Shown here one piece after another: positions 34,377-44,348 of a stretch of 64,000 nucleotides of DNA. Numbering within the stretch: the first letter of the stretch is position 1; each line of letters opens with the position of its first letter. A model generated the notes under the pieces. That model was not told where the DNA came from and did not search any database. It was given only the letters and a program-made list of their open reading frames with translations. A program made the translations under genes and the position numbers. The stretch lies in the NCBI GenBank assembly GCA_029255685.2, contig CM055315.2, positions 48,279,705-48,343,704 on the forward strand, read 5' to 3'. The DNA comes from Silene conica. Lineage: Eukaryota; Streptophyta; Magnoliopsida; Caryophyllales; Caryophyllaceae.

Positions 34377-35276
34377 CAGACCCGTCTAAAGTGGAGGTGT
34401 ACTATGTGCATTTGCACTGGGCCTCAAATTTTTGGGGCCCAAACTTGGCAAACCCACATGTTAATCTTAAAAAAAAAAAAAAAAAAAAAAATGGAAGAGG
34501 AGAAACGCAGGACACACATGACTCAATCAATTACACAAATTTCAATTATTCCTCATTCTCATCTCCTTCCCCAAAATAAAATTATTTTCTTTCCCTAAAA
34601 ACTTTAATTCACAATCTTTATTCTTTAAATATGATTATTCCAAATCACTTCATCACACAAATTTTGATTCATACATATTCCAATTCTTTTACTTTTTTTA
34701 AATGGCTTTTCCGATCAGATACATTCATCCAAATCAATTCATTCGGTTTAAACTTGAGTTTCAAAGATATCGAAATTGGTAATATTTCTTCTTAATATTA
34801 TATTTTTATTGAATTCTAATTACTAAGAGAAGAGCGGTAACTTTTACATATTTTTATTTTATTGAATTCAAATCAATGCATGCATCAAAGGACGAAGAAT
34901 TGGTTTGTTGTAATGAAAATTGCAATACAAAAATACATGAAGTACAGGGAGAACTCATACTTCTGCCCCTGGGAAGGCCTTTCACTTTTGATCTGTAGTA
35001 TTAAATTAGTAAATTTAATTATTATAGAGGAAAGAAACGTTGATTTGAAGTAATTGGAAAGAAACGTTTTCAAACTTATTGCATTTTAACTAATTTAATG
35101 ATAATATATTTACAGGTATTGGAGTGATCGAAAACCACAAGGGACGCCCGTTTGTAGATTGCACTAATATAATTTGTAGTTTGCATTAATATTTTATATA
35201 AGTGTTTTTTAATTTGAGAATTTTAGGCCTCAATTTTTGTTTGCACCGGGTCTCCACTTTTATTGAGACGGCCCTG
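34377..35276. mobile_element. Non-autonomous hAT element, 900 bp
   Basis: The 8-bp target duplication atgggagg is perfect (34369-34376 and 35277-35284). The terminal inverted repeats are imperfect: the left end is cagacccgtctaaagtggag and the right end reads cagggccgtctcaataaaag inwards. It contains a run of A (about 34470-34490) and no transposase ORF. Confidence 0.85.
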
Positions 35277-35294
35277 ATGGGAGGGGAGGTCCTC

Positions 35295-35302
35295 TATTTA
35301 TA
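35295..35302 (-). promoter_or_regulatory. TATA box
   Basis: The minus strand reads TATAAATA. It lies about 100-270 bp downstream of the heat-shock-element-like array and just upstream of the hAT insertion. Confidence 0.6.
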
Positions 35303-35434
35303 GGGCTTGTTCTCCTTCTCCTACATTCTAAGAATTCTCTAGAATAGAGCATTCTAGAGTGATCTAGACTTCTAGCCTTATTCTATAGTTACAAGGTATT
35401 TCTAGAAGGTTTTAGAGTTCTCTACACACACTTA

Positions 35435-35567
35435 GAACATTCTTAATCCTTCTAGAGTATTCTAGACTATTCTAATGTATTCACAAGTGTTCTAGAACAT
35501 TCTAGATGTTTCTACATTGTTCTGGAATTTTCCGGAACCTTCTGGAACACTCTGAAACCTTCTGGGA
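35435..35567 (-). promoter_or_regulatory. Heat-shock-element-like array (TTCnnGAA units, 10-bp register)
   Basis: TTC triplets occur every 10 bp at 35440, 35450, 35460, 35470, 35480, 35490, 35500, 35510, 35520, 35530, 35540 and 35560, with GAA or near-GAA halfway between. 35520-35547 holds six perfect alternating units (TTC-GAA-TTC-GAA-TTC-GAA), and 35490-35502 is a perfect three-unit element. Heat-shock factor trimers bind nTTCnnGAAnnTTCn; three units suffice. Confidence 0.7.
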
Positions 35568-35580
35568 CACTCCGAAAAAG

Positions 35581-36078
35581 TCTCACAGCTCAACAAAATA
35601 AAAGTTAATTATATAAAAATAAATAAATAAATGAAAATACTAACTGTAAATTAAATCAAAACATTCCATTTCGTTCCAGCACTTTTTCTCGTTTATTACT
35701 CCTACATAACACACTGTTTTCCGAATCAAAATGCTGAAAACAGCTGATACATTGTCACATAAGATATCTTTAGGTGAAGGCAGTGAGATTTACCGTTTGA
35801 AAGTTGAAATACACGCCTACACGGTGTAGTGTTTTATCTAATTAACGTCTTTATTATTAGTGATACTCATCTAGCCCCTATGTTAGTAGGGGTACTTCCT
35901 AGCAGGAAGTTGTATGTGAACCAAACCTTTTTTTAAAACCTGTAATGTATCTATAGGTCATGGGAAATGCAGGTTATTAGAAGTTGCAATTCTGTAAAGT
36001 GAACTAAACCACCAACTCGCGTGTTAACAGGAGACGGGTTTAATAACCATTTGAATTGGACCCATATTATTACTTGGT
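35581..36078. other. Non-coding stretch
   Basis: AT-rich. A 32-codon frame starting at the ATG near 35731 looks coding-like but has no recognisable motif. Otherwise I see nothing. Confidence 0.5.
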
Positions 36079-36540
36079 ATTAGGGGTGTAAGCGATCCGA
36101 GTTTTGACCTCTAGATCAGCTTGAAATTTTGAGTTCAGTCTCGGGTTCGACTTGACCGGCCTAAAAAATTGAAGCTGGTCGGTAATAGGGGTGTAAACTA
36201 TGCGAGCTCGCCTTTCCGAGCTTTGAGCTCGAGAAAAGCTTGAAATTTTGAGTTCGGCATCGGGTTCGACTTGAGCTCGTCAGGCCTAAAAAAATTGAAG
36301 CTCGGTTTGTCATATTCTTAGTTTCTCACGTTTGTATGATCGAGCAATATTACATGTTACTAAAAAACTGATAACGAACCCAAACAAGCTTCTAATTCGA
36401 GCCTTGTTGAGTTCTGGATTCACTTGAATTTGAGGAAGCTCGGCTCGAGCTCGCTATCAAATTGACTGCACCCGAGCCTAGCTTTATCCGAACTGATTAT
36501 GAGGGCTCAACGAGTCGGCTCAGTTCATTTACTGGCGTAG
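36079..36540. repeat. Interspersed repeat with 'taggggtgtaa' starts, duplicated or nested
   Basis: Two starts (36082 and 36187) share taggggtgtaa and a following clause of about 60 bp (cttgaaattttgagttc, gggttcgacttga). The second continues through GAGCTCG-rich sequence. Such starts are typical of plant non-autonomous elements. I found no target duplication or inverted repeat, so the class is open. Confidence 0.5.
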
Positions 36541-36882
36541 TTGGTAAGGTTGATATGTTTTGGGGGGAATTAGGATGTGATTAGTTGCTAGTCTTCCTTT
36601 GCTGGTTTCCCTATTTGAATATAGATCTAATAGTGTGCTGCGCCTGCAAGACTGCATAAATAATAACTATTATTGGCACTTCAATACTATATTTGCCTAT
36701 TACTCCTTCCATGAGTATTACTGTTTGATCTGTATGACAACTGGGATTGTGGTAATTAAGAAAAAGAGAAGGTTCTAGCACCACTGTATACTTGTATATC
36801 AAGTCTCATACAGTGTCATTATACAAGAGTTATAAACTAGGATTCCAGAGAAGATGAATGTTAGAATTTTGCAAATGTGTAG
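36541..36882. other. Putative intron or intergenic sequence
   Basis: No further exon was recognised. It ends in aaatgtgtag, a plausible 3' splice site for the exon that follows. Confidence 0.45.
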
Positions 36883-37062
36883 GGACTGATAGGGCCGTAC
36901 TGGTCTCTGCGAGCTGCTCTAGGGCGTCTCTTGGAAACGCTGATACAGCTAGATCGATTATTGTTCCTGCAGGAGCAACAAACTGCACTACAAGTGCACA
37001 TGCTGCCTATTTTTGATCCAGTTTTGTCTCCGAGGAATTTGGCCATCATTGCCTGGAAATAA
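36883..37062 (+). pseudogene. Last exon of a METTL25-like methyltransferase gene (isolated)
   Basis: From the splice-acceptor-like ag at 36881-36882 a 59-codon frame runs to TAA at 37060-37062. It reads smoothly as protein, with LLETLIQLDRLLFLQEQ and FDPVLSPRNLAIIAWK. From memory, this matches the C-terminal signature of the METTL25/RRNAD1 family (a Leu-rich helix, then a PxFDPxLSPRNLAI strand before the terminus); I cannot verify it here. No upstream exons were found within 35285-36880, so it may be a captured fragment or the 3' end of a gene split by insertions. 3'UTR-like sequence follows. Confidence 0.5.
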
Positions 37063-38754
37063 AGTGAATGTAAGCATATCTTTTGTTTTACCTTGTATTT
37101 TATGCACCTCACGTCTAGACTGTCTTTGACATGGCAGGACAGGTCTTTTAGGCACTGGCACAGGCAAAATCAACGTATCAAACAGGTATTTTTCTCATTC
37201 TGCTGGTTTGGTTCGAGTCATCAGTCATAGAAGTGTCTGTTGTTACCTCTGCTAGGAATCTGACGGTTTATACATTCTAATGACTATTCGTATCAATACC
37301 CGGTGCCCAATCCCAAGTTAAGGGGAAAGCCGAGTGCAATATAATTAAATTTGGGTAGTAGTCAAATGACCTAACTTGTGCTGGATAATTGAATTAAGAC
37401 CAGACCACATTGGTGTGTTCAAATTTGAGGTCAAATGAGATAACATTCGAATTTGGATAAAGAAAATAAAAATATAGGGTAGATTAGAACTTAGAAGTGC
37501 TGTTATCATAGCACACTGATTTAATTCCGAAATAGGGCGACTACAAATACTTTGGAGCCTTATAGACTACATACAACTTGTTATCCATTCTGAAATGTAG
37601 AATCATATGATTCTATGTGTGACGATAAATAAGTTGATAATATAGGTAATATAACTAATTGCTTTACAAAAAACCAAAAAAAAAAATAAACAAGAAATTG
37701 ACACTAAAACGGCTTCATCTACTATACGTCATTTCATTCCTTAATTCCCAATTACCATGTCTTAATACACTTCTTAAATACTTTCTTAATTACCAGGGTA
37801 CTTACCTTTTGTTTTAATTTTATCCGAAGATTTAGACGGACATATGTGACCCTTTGTTTTATAACTAATTTGTAATCAGAGTGTTTTATGGCGATTGCTT
37901 TCGTAGAAACTATATTAGATTTCAACTTGTCGTACAACTAGATACTAGCTCATCATTCTTTTTATAGCTAATAATTAAGGAGTACTTACCAAAGGAGTAA
38001 GTGGGAATGTCACCTTACTCGCTTATTTTTCAAACTATACATTGAAACATGAAAATGAATTAGAGGAGCACAATCTAGACACATGTTATAATTTAGAATA
38101 CTCAAATCAGTTATTATCAGCCTCGACAATATTTTCATACACAAATTCTCATTTGCAACGGGTCAAGTAATACTTATGTAGGCTAGATCAAACAAAAGCA
38201 AATATTTAGAAAATAGTAAATTATTTTGTCTTATTGAGTCACATGGTTAATAATTGACCCGTCACAAGGGAGACTTGTGATTTTCATTTTGGATTTGTTA
38301 CACTGCTCCATCATAACTTAATTTGTTAGATTATAAAGTTGAATTGTACTACATTCATAAAGCAGAGAAAAAGTCACTTCAAAATTCTAAATTGGTTTTC
38401 ATATTGAAATCTATTGGAGGATCCATACATTTCTTATCAGAGAAATAACCGAGGTCAAAGTAAATTTGAGTACCCTTGATGCGGGAGCATTGGCTAAGAA
38501 TAAAGATTTACGTCCAACTTAAACTTGATCATAATATGTTCCAGTGGGGTTCGATACGTATATTCAAGTTAGCTTGGGAAGATGTGTTGAAAGAACAAGG
38601 GAAACTTCCAAGAAGCTTCGTGAGAAATCGTGGCCACCGTCCAAAGCCCTAGGGCGTGTGAAGGTCACACGTTACTACTACTTTTATTATTAGGATTATT
38701 ATTTTGTCTTTATTGTATTTATGTTTAGTTTAATTAAGTTTGTTACAAGTTTTC
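37063..38754. other. Intergenic sequence, no gene seen
   Basis: AT-rich with no coherent coding frame. The first few hundred bases may be the 3'UTR of the preceding exon. The five bases before 38755 (ttttc) would be the left target duplication of the Athila element, but its partner has been lost. Confidence 0.6.
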
Positions 38755-40020
38755 TGACACCCGTCGTTGAGGGGTGCCAAAGATAAGATTTATAAAACCT
38801 CAGCTTAAACTAGACAGGATAAGTCAAGGGTCGAACCACAGGGAGACAAGGTTATTTATGTTTGCGAATTTAAAGTCTATTGCAAGTAACCGAAAAAGGG
38901 GGGTTGATTTGAGATTTTAACTAACAACTAAAAGAGCAAATAAACAAGAGAATTAAGAAAAGATAAAAAAAGGAGATTAGGAACTTTGGTTCCCCATGGT
39001 CAAAAAAAGTCAATGAAAGGTAAAATAATCAAATAACACAATCCCAAGGAACAAAGAATAAACCTTTAGGTCAATATTCTACCTAATCCTTACGGTCTTA
39101 GGGTTCCTAGAAAAAGCACTAAACTTTCGTTCATATGGCAATCCCAAAGTTGTTGTTAAACTAATCCTAATAATCTTTCAATCTTAAGGATTAGTTCACC
39201 AACAACAATGGGGGTTGGTAATTCAATCATTAAACTATCAAAATCAATTCTTTACCATGGTTCCCCTAATTCCTAATCACAAGAATTAGCTGTGCATACT
39301 TTTAATTATGAAACTAACAATAACAAGAACTAAGAACATTAAAGGAATCAACATAATTAAAGATGACAATAAAAGGGAAAACATAAATTAAGAAACAATA
39401 GTAAGATGAACAATAAGATTAAATTAAAAGGGAAAGATTAATTGTAGCAAACTTACAACTTAATTGGAATTAAGAACAAAAGATGAAAACTTGAATAAAA
39501 TCTCTCTCTAACTATGGAGTTTTGAATAACATGGAGTGCTTTTCTAACATAGAATGCTTGACCTAATTTTAGAGTTTAGGTCTCCTTAAATAAGTTCTAA
39601 TTACAAGATTAGGTAAGTAAAATACGAAATAGAAGACGCGGACACAGCTTTTGGGTCGGTCGACCTCTTTTCCGGGCCGGTCGACCGCTTCTGATGACCT
39701 TGGGCTTTTCCGTATTCTGGGCTTAGGTCGGTCGACCCCTTTAGTGGGTCGGTTGACCTTTTCCTGTACGTATCAACTTGAATTTCGCCCATAAACAACA
39801 CTTGGATGTGCATCCGGATCCTTGTTCCGCATTATTACTCAAAACAGCTTCCAGAGGGCGATTTAAAGTTCGGTTTTGTCCACTTCCGCGTATTCCTACA
39901 TTTAAAACGTAGAAATGCCAAAGTAAACCGTTTCGGGAGAAATAGCAACTAAAAGTCACAAAAATATAAGAAAATACGTGCCAAAAGAATAAATAAAATG
40001 CATAAAATAGGAACGTATCA
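38755..40020 (-). repeat. 3' LTR of Athila
   Basis: Plus-strand ends are tgacacccg (38755) and acgtatca (40020), 1266 bp. Box pairs at 39654/39675 and 39726/39747. Confidence 0.88.
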
Positions 40021-40038
40021 AACTCCCCAAACCAAACC
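40021..40038 (-). other. Polypurine tract of Athila
   Basis: The minus strand reads GGTTTGGTTTGGGGAGTT before the LTR TG, one base different from the PPT of the plus-strand element (13142-13159). Confidence 0.8.
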
Positions 40039-41787
40039 TTGATTGTCCTCAAGCAAGCACTAAGACTCAAAAGAAAGAAAAACTTCTAATTGAACGGATT
40101 TCACACTTTTTACAACCAAACACAACACCATGCCTAACCAATTTAATGCAACCTTCAAATATAATCAAGCATAATGTCAAGAGCAAAACGAATTGAACAT
40201 GTTGGAATAATATGCTAAACTTTCAACCTTGCAAGACTCATTCTAATTGGACTCTCGCGGTACGCTCGAGACACTCATGAAAACAAAGGGTCAAATATAT
40301 ATGTGAAAGATAAGAAGATAAATAAAAGTAGAGACTCTCACCTATCGGCGACCCGTAAGAACATGCCTGCAATCTAACATGAATAAAATCTCTACAACCG
40401 TACATATGCATTCCCACACTAGATAACCATGACACATGCCGAGGCAATTTTGGGATTGTGAGGCTAAAGGTAAGAAGGGGTTAAAGTAAGTTATGGGAAG
40501 AGGGGTTAAACCGAGCTAACAACCATCTATCCACACTATAAGATCACTTCCATTACTTTTCCAAACATGCCAATGCTCAGAATTTGAGAGCAAAAATCAC
40601 AATTTCTCCAATTTTCTCCTTCTCTTTCTCTTTTTTTTTTTTTATTTTTTTTATTTTTTTTTTATTTTTTTTTTTTCAGAAACAGCCTGCTCAATGGTCG
40701 TGGTCGACCGACCCAGAATTCAGGTCGACCGACCACCCTTGAAAACAGGAAGACTCGTTTTTTCACTTTTTTTTTTTTATTTGATTCCTTATTTTTTTTC
40801 TTTTCACCATTCTCATCTTTTTTTCTTCTTTCCACCGTCCTCACAAGATCATGATTTATCAATGAAGCACAAACCAAAGGATGACCAAAACAGTTCCATC
40901 ACTACATTACTAGCTCGGCTAGGGTAGGCAATTTTTTGGATGTAGCAAATGGGATAAAAGATTCAATTTGGCTATGTGAGGATTATGGGTAAAATGAGAA
41001 AAAGGGACCTCTACCACATGTGTCAACAAACCACAAACCCGAATGCATATAGGTATTAAGTAGACAAAATTCATGCTTATGCACATTGATGTGACATGCC
41101 TCAAGAGGAGAAACTACTCACAAACCTACATGAAATCGGTCATGAATGTCACCGATTTATTAAGCTCTAATCCTTAGAATATGTAGTAGCTTGCCAAGAA
41201 GAAAGTCAAGTTTAATAATTTAGCATGAAATCAACAAAAACTCGTGGATAATGCAAAAGACTAGCTTGAAAATTTTTGAAAAATGCAAGGCAAGGCAATA
41301 AGTGATATGTGAGGCATAAATCGTATTTGTCCGTTCCGACTCGACCTATAAGCTTAAAAAAAACATGTGACAGAGAAGAACGCGCGACAGGGAAGAACAC
41401 GCGACAAAAAAGGACGAAAATAAGAAAAACACCTAAAGGAATGAAAAACAAAAGACACAAAGACAATTGCATACTCACAAAGGAGTATGCAAACACCCTC
41501 CCCAAACCAAAACGCACAATGCCCCCATTGTGCTCATCAGCATACAACCACAGCATAGGGATGGAGATAGGCAGAAAAGAAACAAACAAAGAAAGGAAAA
41601 GGAAAAAGACTAGAAACTACAAAAAGAGTCTAAGGAGGAAGGAGGGAAAAACTGGAAACCTAAGGGAAAAACTGGAAATCTAGAGGGAAAAACTGGAAAT
41701 CTAAAGGGAAAAAAAAGAAAAAACTACTTACAAGACGGAGGGACCTCCCCAAACCGAACCCCAAAGAGGGTAAGGTTAAGCACGTCC
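40039..41787 (-). other. Non-coding region between env-position ORF and PPT
   Basis: No credible gene. Contains a T-rich tract (about 40620-40677), one box pair (40702/40723), the hairpin with PPT-like tract (41496-41533) and a further PPT-like stretch near 41745-41765. This order parallels 10990-13141 of the plus-strand element. Confidence 0.75.
41496..41533 (-). other. Internal PPT-like tract with 8-bp-stem hairpin
   Basis: gcacaatg, cccc, cattgtgc at 41514-41533, next to ccctccccaaaccaaaac (41496-41513). Stem and PPT-like tract are conserved with 11662-11700; only the loop base composition differs slightly. Confidence 0.75.
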
Positions 41788-43218
41788 CTAGCCCTCTGAG
41801 TCGAAATCCGGCTCAGAGTCCTCTCCTTCTTCCTCCTCCTCTTCCTCATCATCAGACCCTATGCCTGTTCCCGAGGCAGAGCCTGAAGCATCACCTTGGT
41901 CACGACCGCCTGCGAGAGGTGTGTACCAGGAGGGGTGAGTCCAAGGGCCGGTGGGGAGCCTACACTGAGTAGCATACTCCGAGTAGACCGGATACTGGTA
42001 GAGACTGTCGTTCAACTGTTTTTGGTTGAACCGCCTGCAAAGGTCCGCTACCATGTGTGGTAGAGATCTGTCATCAACAAAAGGAGGAACAGAAACATTA
42101 GGAGCAGCAGTAAAATCAGTTAGGTACCCTGTCCCAAGTGCATCATAGTGGGCACCGGGAGCAGGGACCCTATGGCCTCTAAAGGCGCCTCCTCTAAGTG
42201 GGAGGCGGTAAGATGGGAGGAGTGGTCTAGGCCCCCCCTGAAAATTATCAAGGGGCAACATGGGGGGAGCCATGGTGATGGGGATGCGATCGCTGAGGTA
42301 GGTGTCTACCTTCCAATAATCCTTCCTGTTCACCCAATGCACGGACTTGACATATGCCATGTCCATGAACCGGGAGAGAGTGTCAATCGCATCCTCATAA
42401 CGAGGGAACTGAGGAACAAGAGAGCGGGCGAATCGAGTGACTAGCCCACCACAAACAATAGTAGTCAAGGAAGTTCCCTCGCCCACCGACATAAAGTGAG
42501 AGGCGACCAAATACGCAGTGTTATAAAACTGCTGACCCGTACGTCTGACATTAAGATAGCCAGACAAAATGGAGAGCTCAATGTTGTTAACATTTTGAGA
42601 CTCTTTACGGCCAAAAACAGTGTTGGCCAAAAGACGCAAATAATAACGGGGGGCGGGTAGGTGAATGGTACTGTTTTTCTTCTTCCTATCGCTGGAATCA
42701 GAAAGACAGGACCACATGTCATTATATGACCCAGTGGGGTCACCCGTAAGACCCGTAGAAGATAAGCCTAGAAATTGAGCAAATTCATTCAAAGTTAAAG
42801 AAAATGTTTCATTAAACAAACGAAAAGAAATGCACTTGTTATCATAGCCGGGGTTATAAGCTTGAAAATCAAAAATAAAGGAAGAAAAGAACTCAAGAGT
42901 GAGAAGGGAAAAGGTAAACTCATCCATAGTGACAAGTTCTGAGAAACCCGTCCCATTGAGCAAAGCTACCACATCATCATGGCACCCTAAGGCTTGTAAT
43001 GTCGGAACACAAAGGAACCGGGTGGCCACCACTAAGCAAAAGGTGGAAAGATGGAGGAAACGGGATTTTTGAGCCGGAGTGTTGAAGATGATTTGCGGAT
43101 AGTTTGGTAGGCTATCCGTGTCCAGCACCGTCAACCCTCTTGACCTAGGAGCACGGCCTCGGGAGGTTCTTGCTCCGGAAGTGCGGGAGCGCTTTCCGCC
43201 TTGTCCACGGCTAGACAT
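41788..43218 (-). CDS. Athila env-position ORF (ATHILA ORF-1 type protein)
   Basis: An intact 476-codon frame lies between pol and the 3' LTR, the place of the env-like gene in Athila elements. The N-terminus is Arg/Gly/Ser-rich (about residues 1-30), the centre is a long globular region with the segment FSLTLNEFAQFLGL (about residue 140), and the last 40 residues form an acidic tail (DDEEEEEEEGEDSEPD). It resembles the plant Athila ORF-1 family and plant mobile-domain-like ORFs with this motif. I see no signal peptide, clear transmembrane helix or furin site, so an envelope role is not supported by sequence. It would need a spliced or subgenomic RNA. Its function is unknown. Confidence 0.75.
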   Translation of the reverse strand: MSSRGQGGKRSRTSGARTSRGRAPRSRGLTVLDTDSLPNYPQIIFNTPAQKSRFLHLSTFCLVVATRFLCVPTLQALGCHDDVVALLNGTGFSELVTMDEFTFSLLTLEFFSSFIFDFQAYNPGYDNKCISFRLFNETFSLTLNEFAQFLGLSSTGLTGDPTGSYNDMWSCLSDSSDRKKKNSTIHLPAPRYYLRLLANTVFGRKESQNVNNIELSILSGYLNVRRTGQQFYNTAYLVASHFMSVGEGTSLTTIVCGGLVTRFARSLVPQFPRYEDAIDTLSRFMDMAYVKSVHWVNRKDYWKVDTYLSDRIPITMAPPMLPLDNFQGGPRPLLPSYRLPLRGGAFRGHRVPAPGAHYDALGTGYLTDFTAAPNVSVPPFVDDRSLPHMVADLCRRFNQKQLNDSLYQYPVYSEYATQCRLPTGPWTHPSWYTPLAGGRDQGDASGSASGTGIGSDDEEEEEEEGEDSEPDFDSEG

Positions 43219-44348
43219 TATGAATCTGAAAAGTTCAATAAAATATAAGTCTTGTGCAAAAATTAAAACATTTTCTTAGCAAAAATAGGAATAAAAATGC
43301 GAATCAGAAACTTCTGTAACAATATTTGGGTCGGCCGACCTCATAGAGAGGTCGGTCGACCACTTTCGCGAAAAAATTCAGAGTTCCTGTAACAAAACAG
43401 GTCGGCCGACCGCAATACGAGGTCGGTCGACCAACTACCAACAAAATCAGATCGAACCTGTAAAAAATCACTGTGGTCGGTCGACCTCAAAACTAAGTCG
43501 ACCACCGACCAAACGAAAGAACGAAAATCAGGAAAATCACAGTTTGGTCGGCCGACCTCCGTTTTGGGTCGGTCGACCGTGAACAGTGTCAGAATCGAAA
43601 ACGCGGGTCTGAAATCGTGCAGAAATTGGCATAGAAATTGAAAGGAAGAATTAAACTAACCCTAACAGCACAAAATCACACACAAATTACAGATCTGAGA
43701 CTATAAAACCTAAAGGAAGAAGAAAATTTAAAAGAAAACACATAAACAAGCATGAAAACGAAATTAGGAGACAAAATAAACTGAAAAATACAAACTAAAA
43801 CTACCTAGAACATAATTAAGATGCTAGGAAACGAAAAAGAGAAGGAAAAAACTAAGAAACACATACCTTGAATGGAGAAAATTGAAAGAAAGCAAGGAAA
43901 ATGAGTGAATGATGAAGAAGGTGGGTGGTTAGGGTTTTTAAGAGAGATAGAGGGGTTCAGAAAGTGTGAGCAATTGTGATCAATAATTGTGTTTTCAAAA
44001 CACACAAAGACCAAGACTCTAACTCAAAAAAAAACCGGACAAAAAATACCCGCGGTCGGCGACCGAAAATGTGGGTCGGTCGACCTCCGTCCTGCAACCT
44101 GCTCTGTCAGATTTTACTTAATGTGTCAGAATGAGGTTGAAGCTGTCAGAAGGTCGGTCGACCTAGTAATTGGGTCGGTCGACCTCTGTCCTGACGACTT
44201 CTCTTGTTTTCCTGCAGAAACTCAAAATCTCATCAAGGATTAAAACGGAAATAAAAAAAACGTAAAATTAAGCCAAAACACGGGTTGCCTCCCGTGTAGC
44301 GCTGGTTTAAGAGGTCCTGCACGACCTTTTTACCTATCAAGAAGCATC
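43219..44348 (-). other. Spacer between integrase and env-position ORF, with six box pairs
   Basis: Non-coding. Box pairs start at 43329/43350, 43400/43421, 43475/43496, 43546/43567, 44054/44074 (20 bp, one base lost in the left box) and 44152/44173. Near 44283-44300 a short inverted repeat (cacgggttgcctcccgtg) follows the end of pol. Confidence 0.85.

Larger units (their letters stand above)
34275..35580 (-). mobile_element. LTR-like promoter fragment, split by a hAT element
   Basis: Read leftwards: a 10-bp-periodic TTC/GAA array (35575-35430), a perfect TATAAATA (35302-35295), the hAT insertion (35276-34377), then about 90 bp up to the broken chromovirus pol at 34274. The order of upstream array, TATA box and short leader resembles a retrotransposon U3/R region. 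Terminal motifs of the LTR were not found, so its full extent and family are unknown. Confidence 0.5.

Noticed and set aside
35731..35829. Short plus-strand frame of 32 codons near 35731
   Set aside because: Reads protein-like but is short, with no splice context and no recognised motif.
36861..37112. Minus-strand ORF over the METTL25-like exon (83 aa, Cys-rich)
   Set aside because: Shadow of the plus-strand exon, which has a better protein signature, a splice acceptor and a plausible stop.
41788..43218. Calling the Athila ORF a viral envelope gene
   Set aside because: No signal peptide, transmembrane segment or cleavage site is visible; only its position is env-like.
44283..44300. Inverted repeat cacgggttgcctcccgtg as a terminator
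   Set aside because: Lies just after the integrase end, but plant retroelements do not use such terminators. Kept only as a conserved-looking motif.
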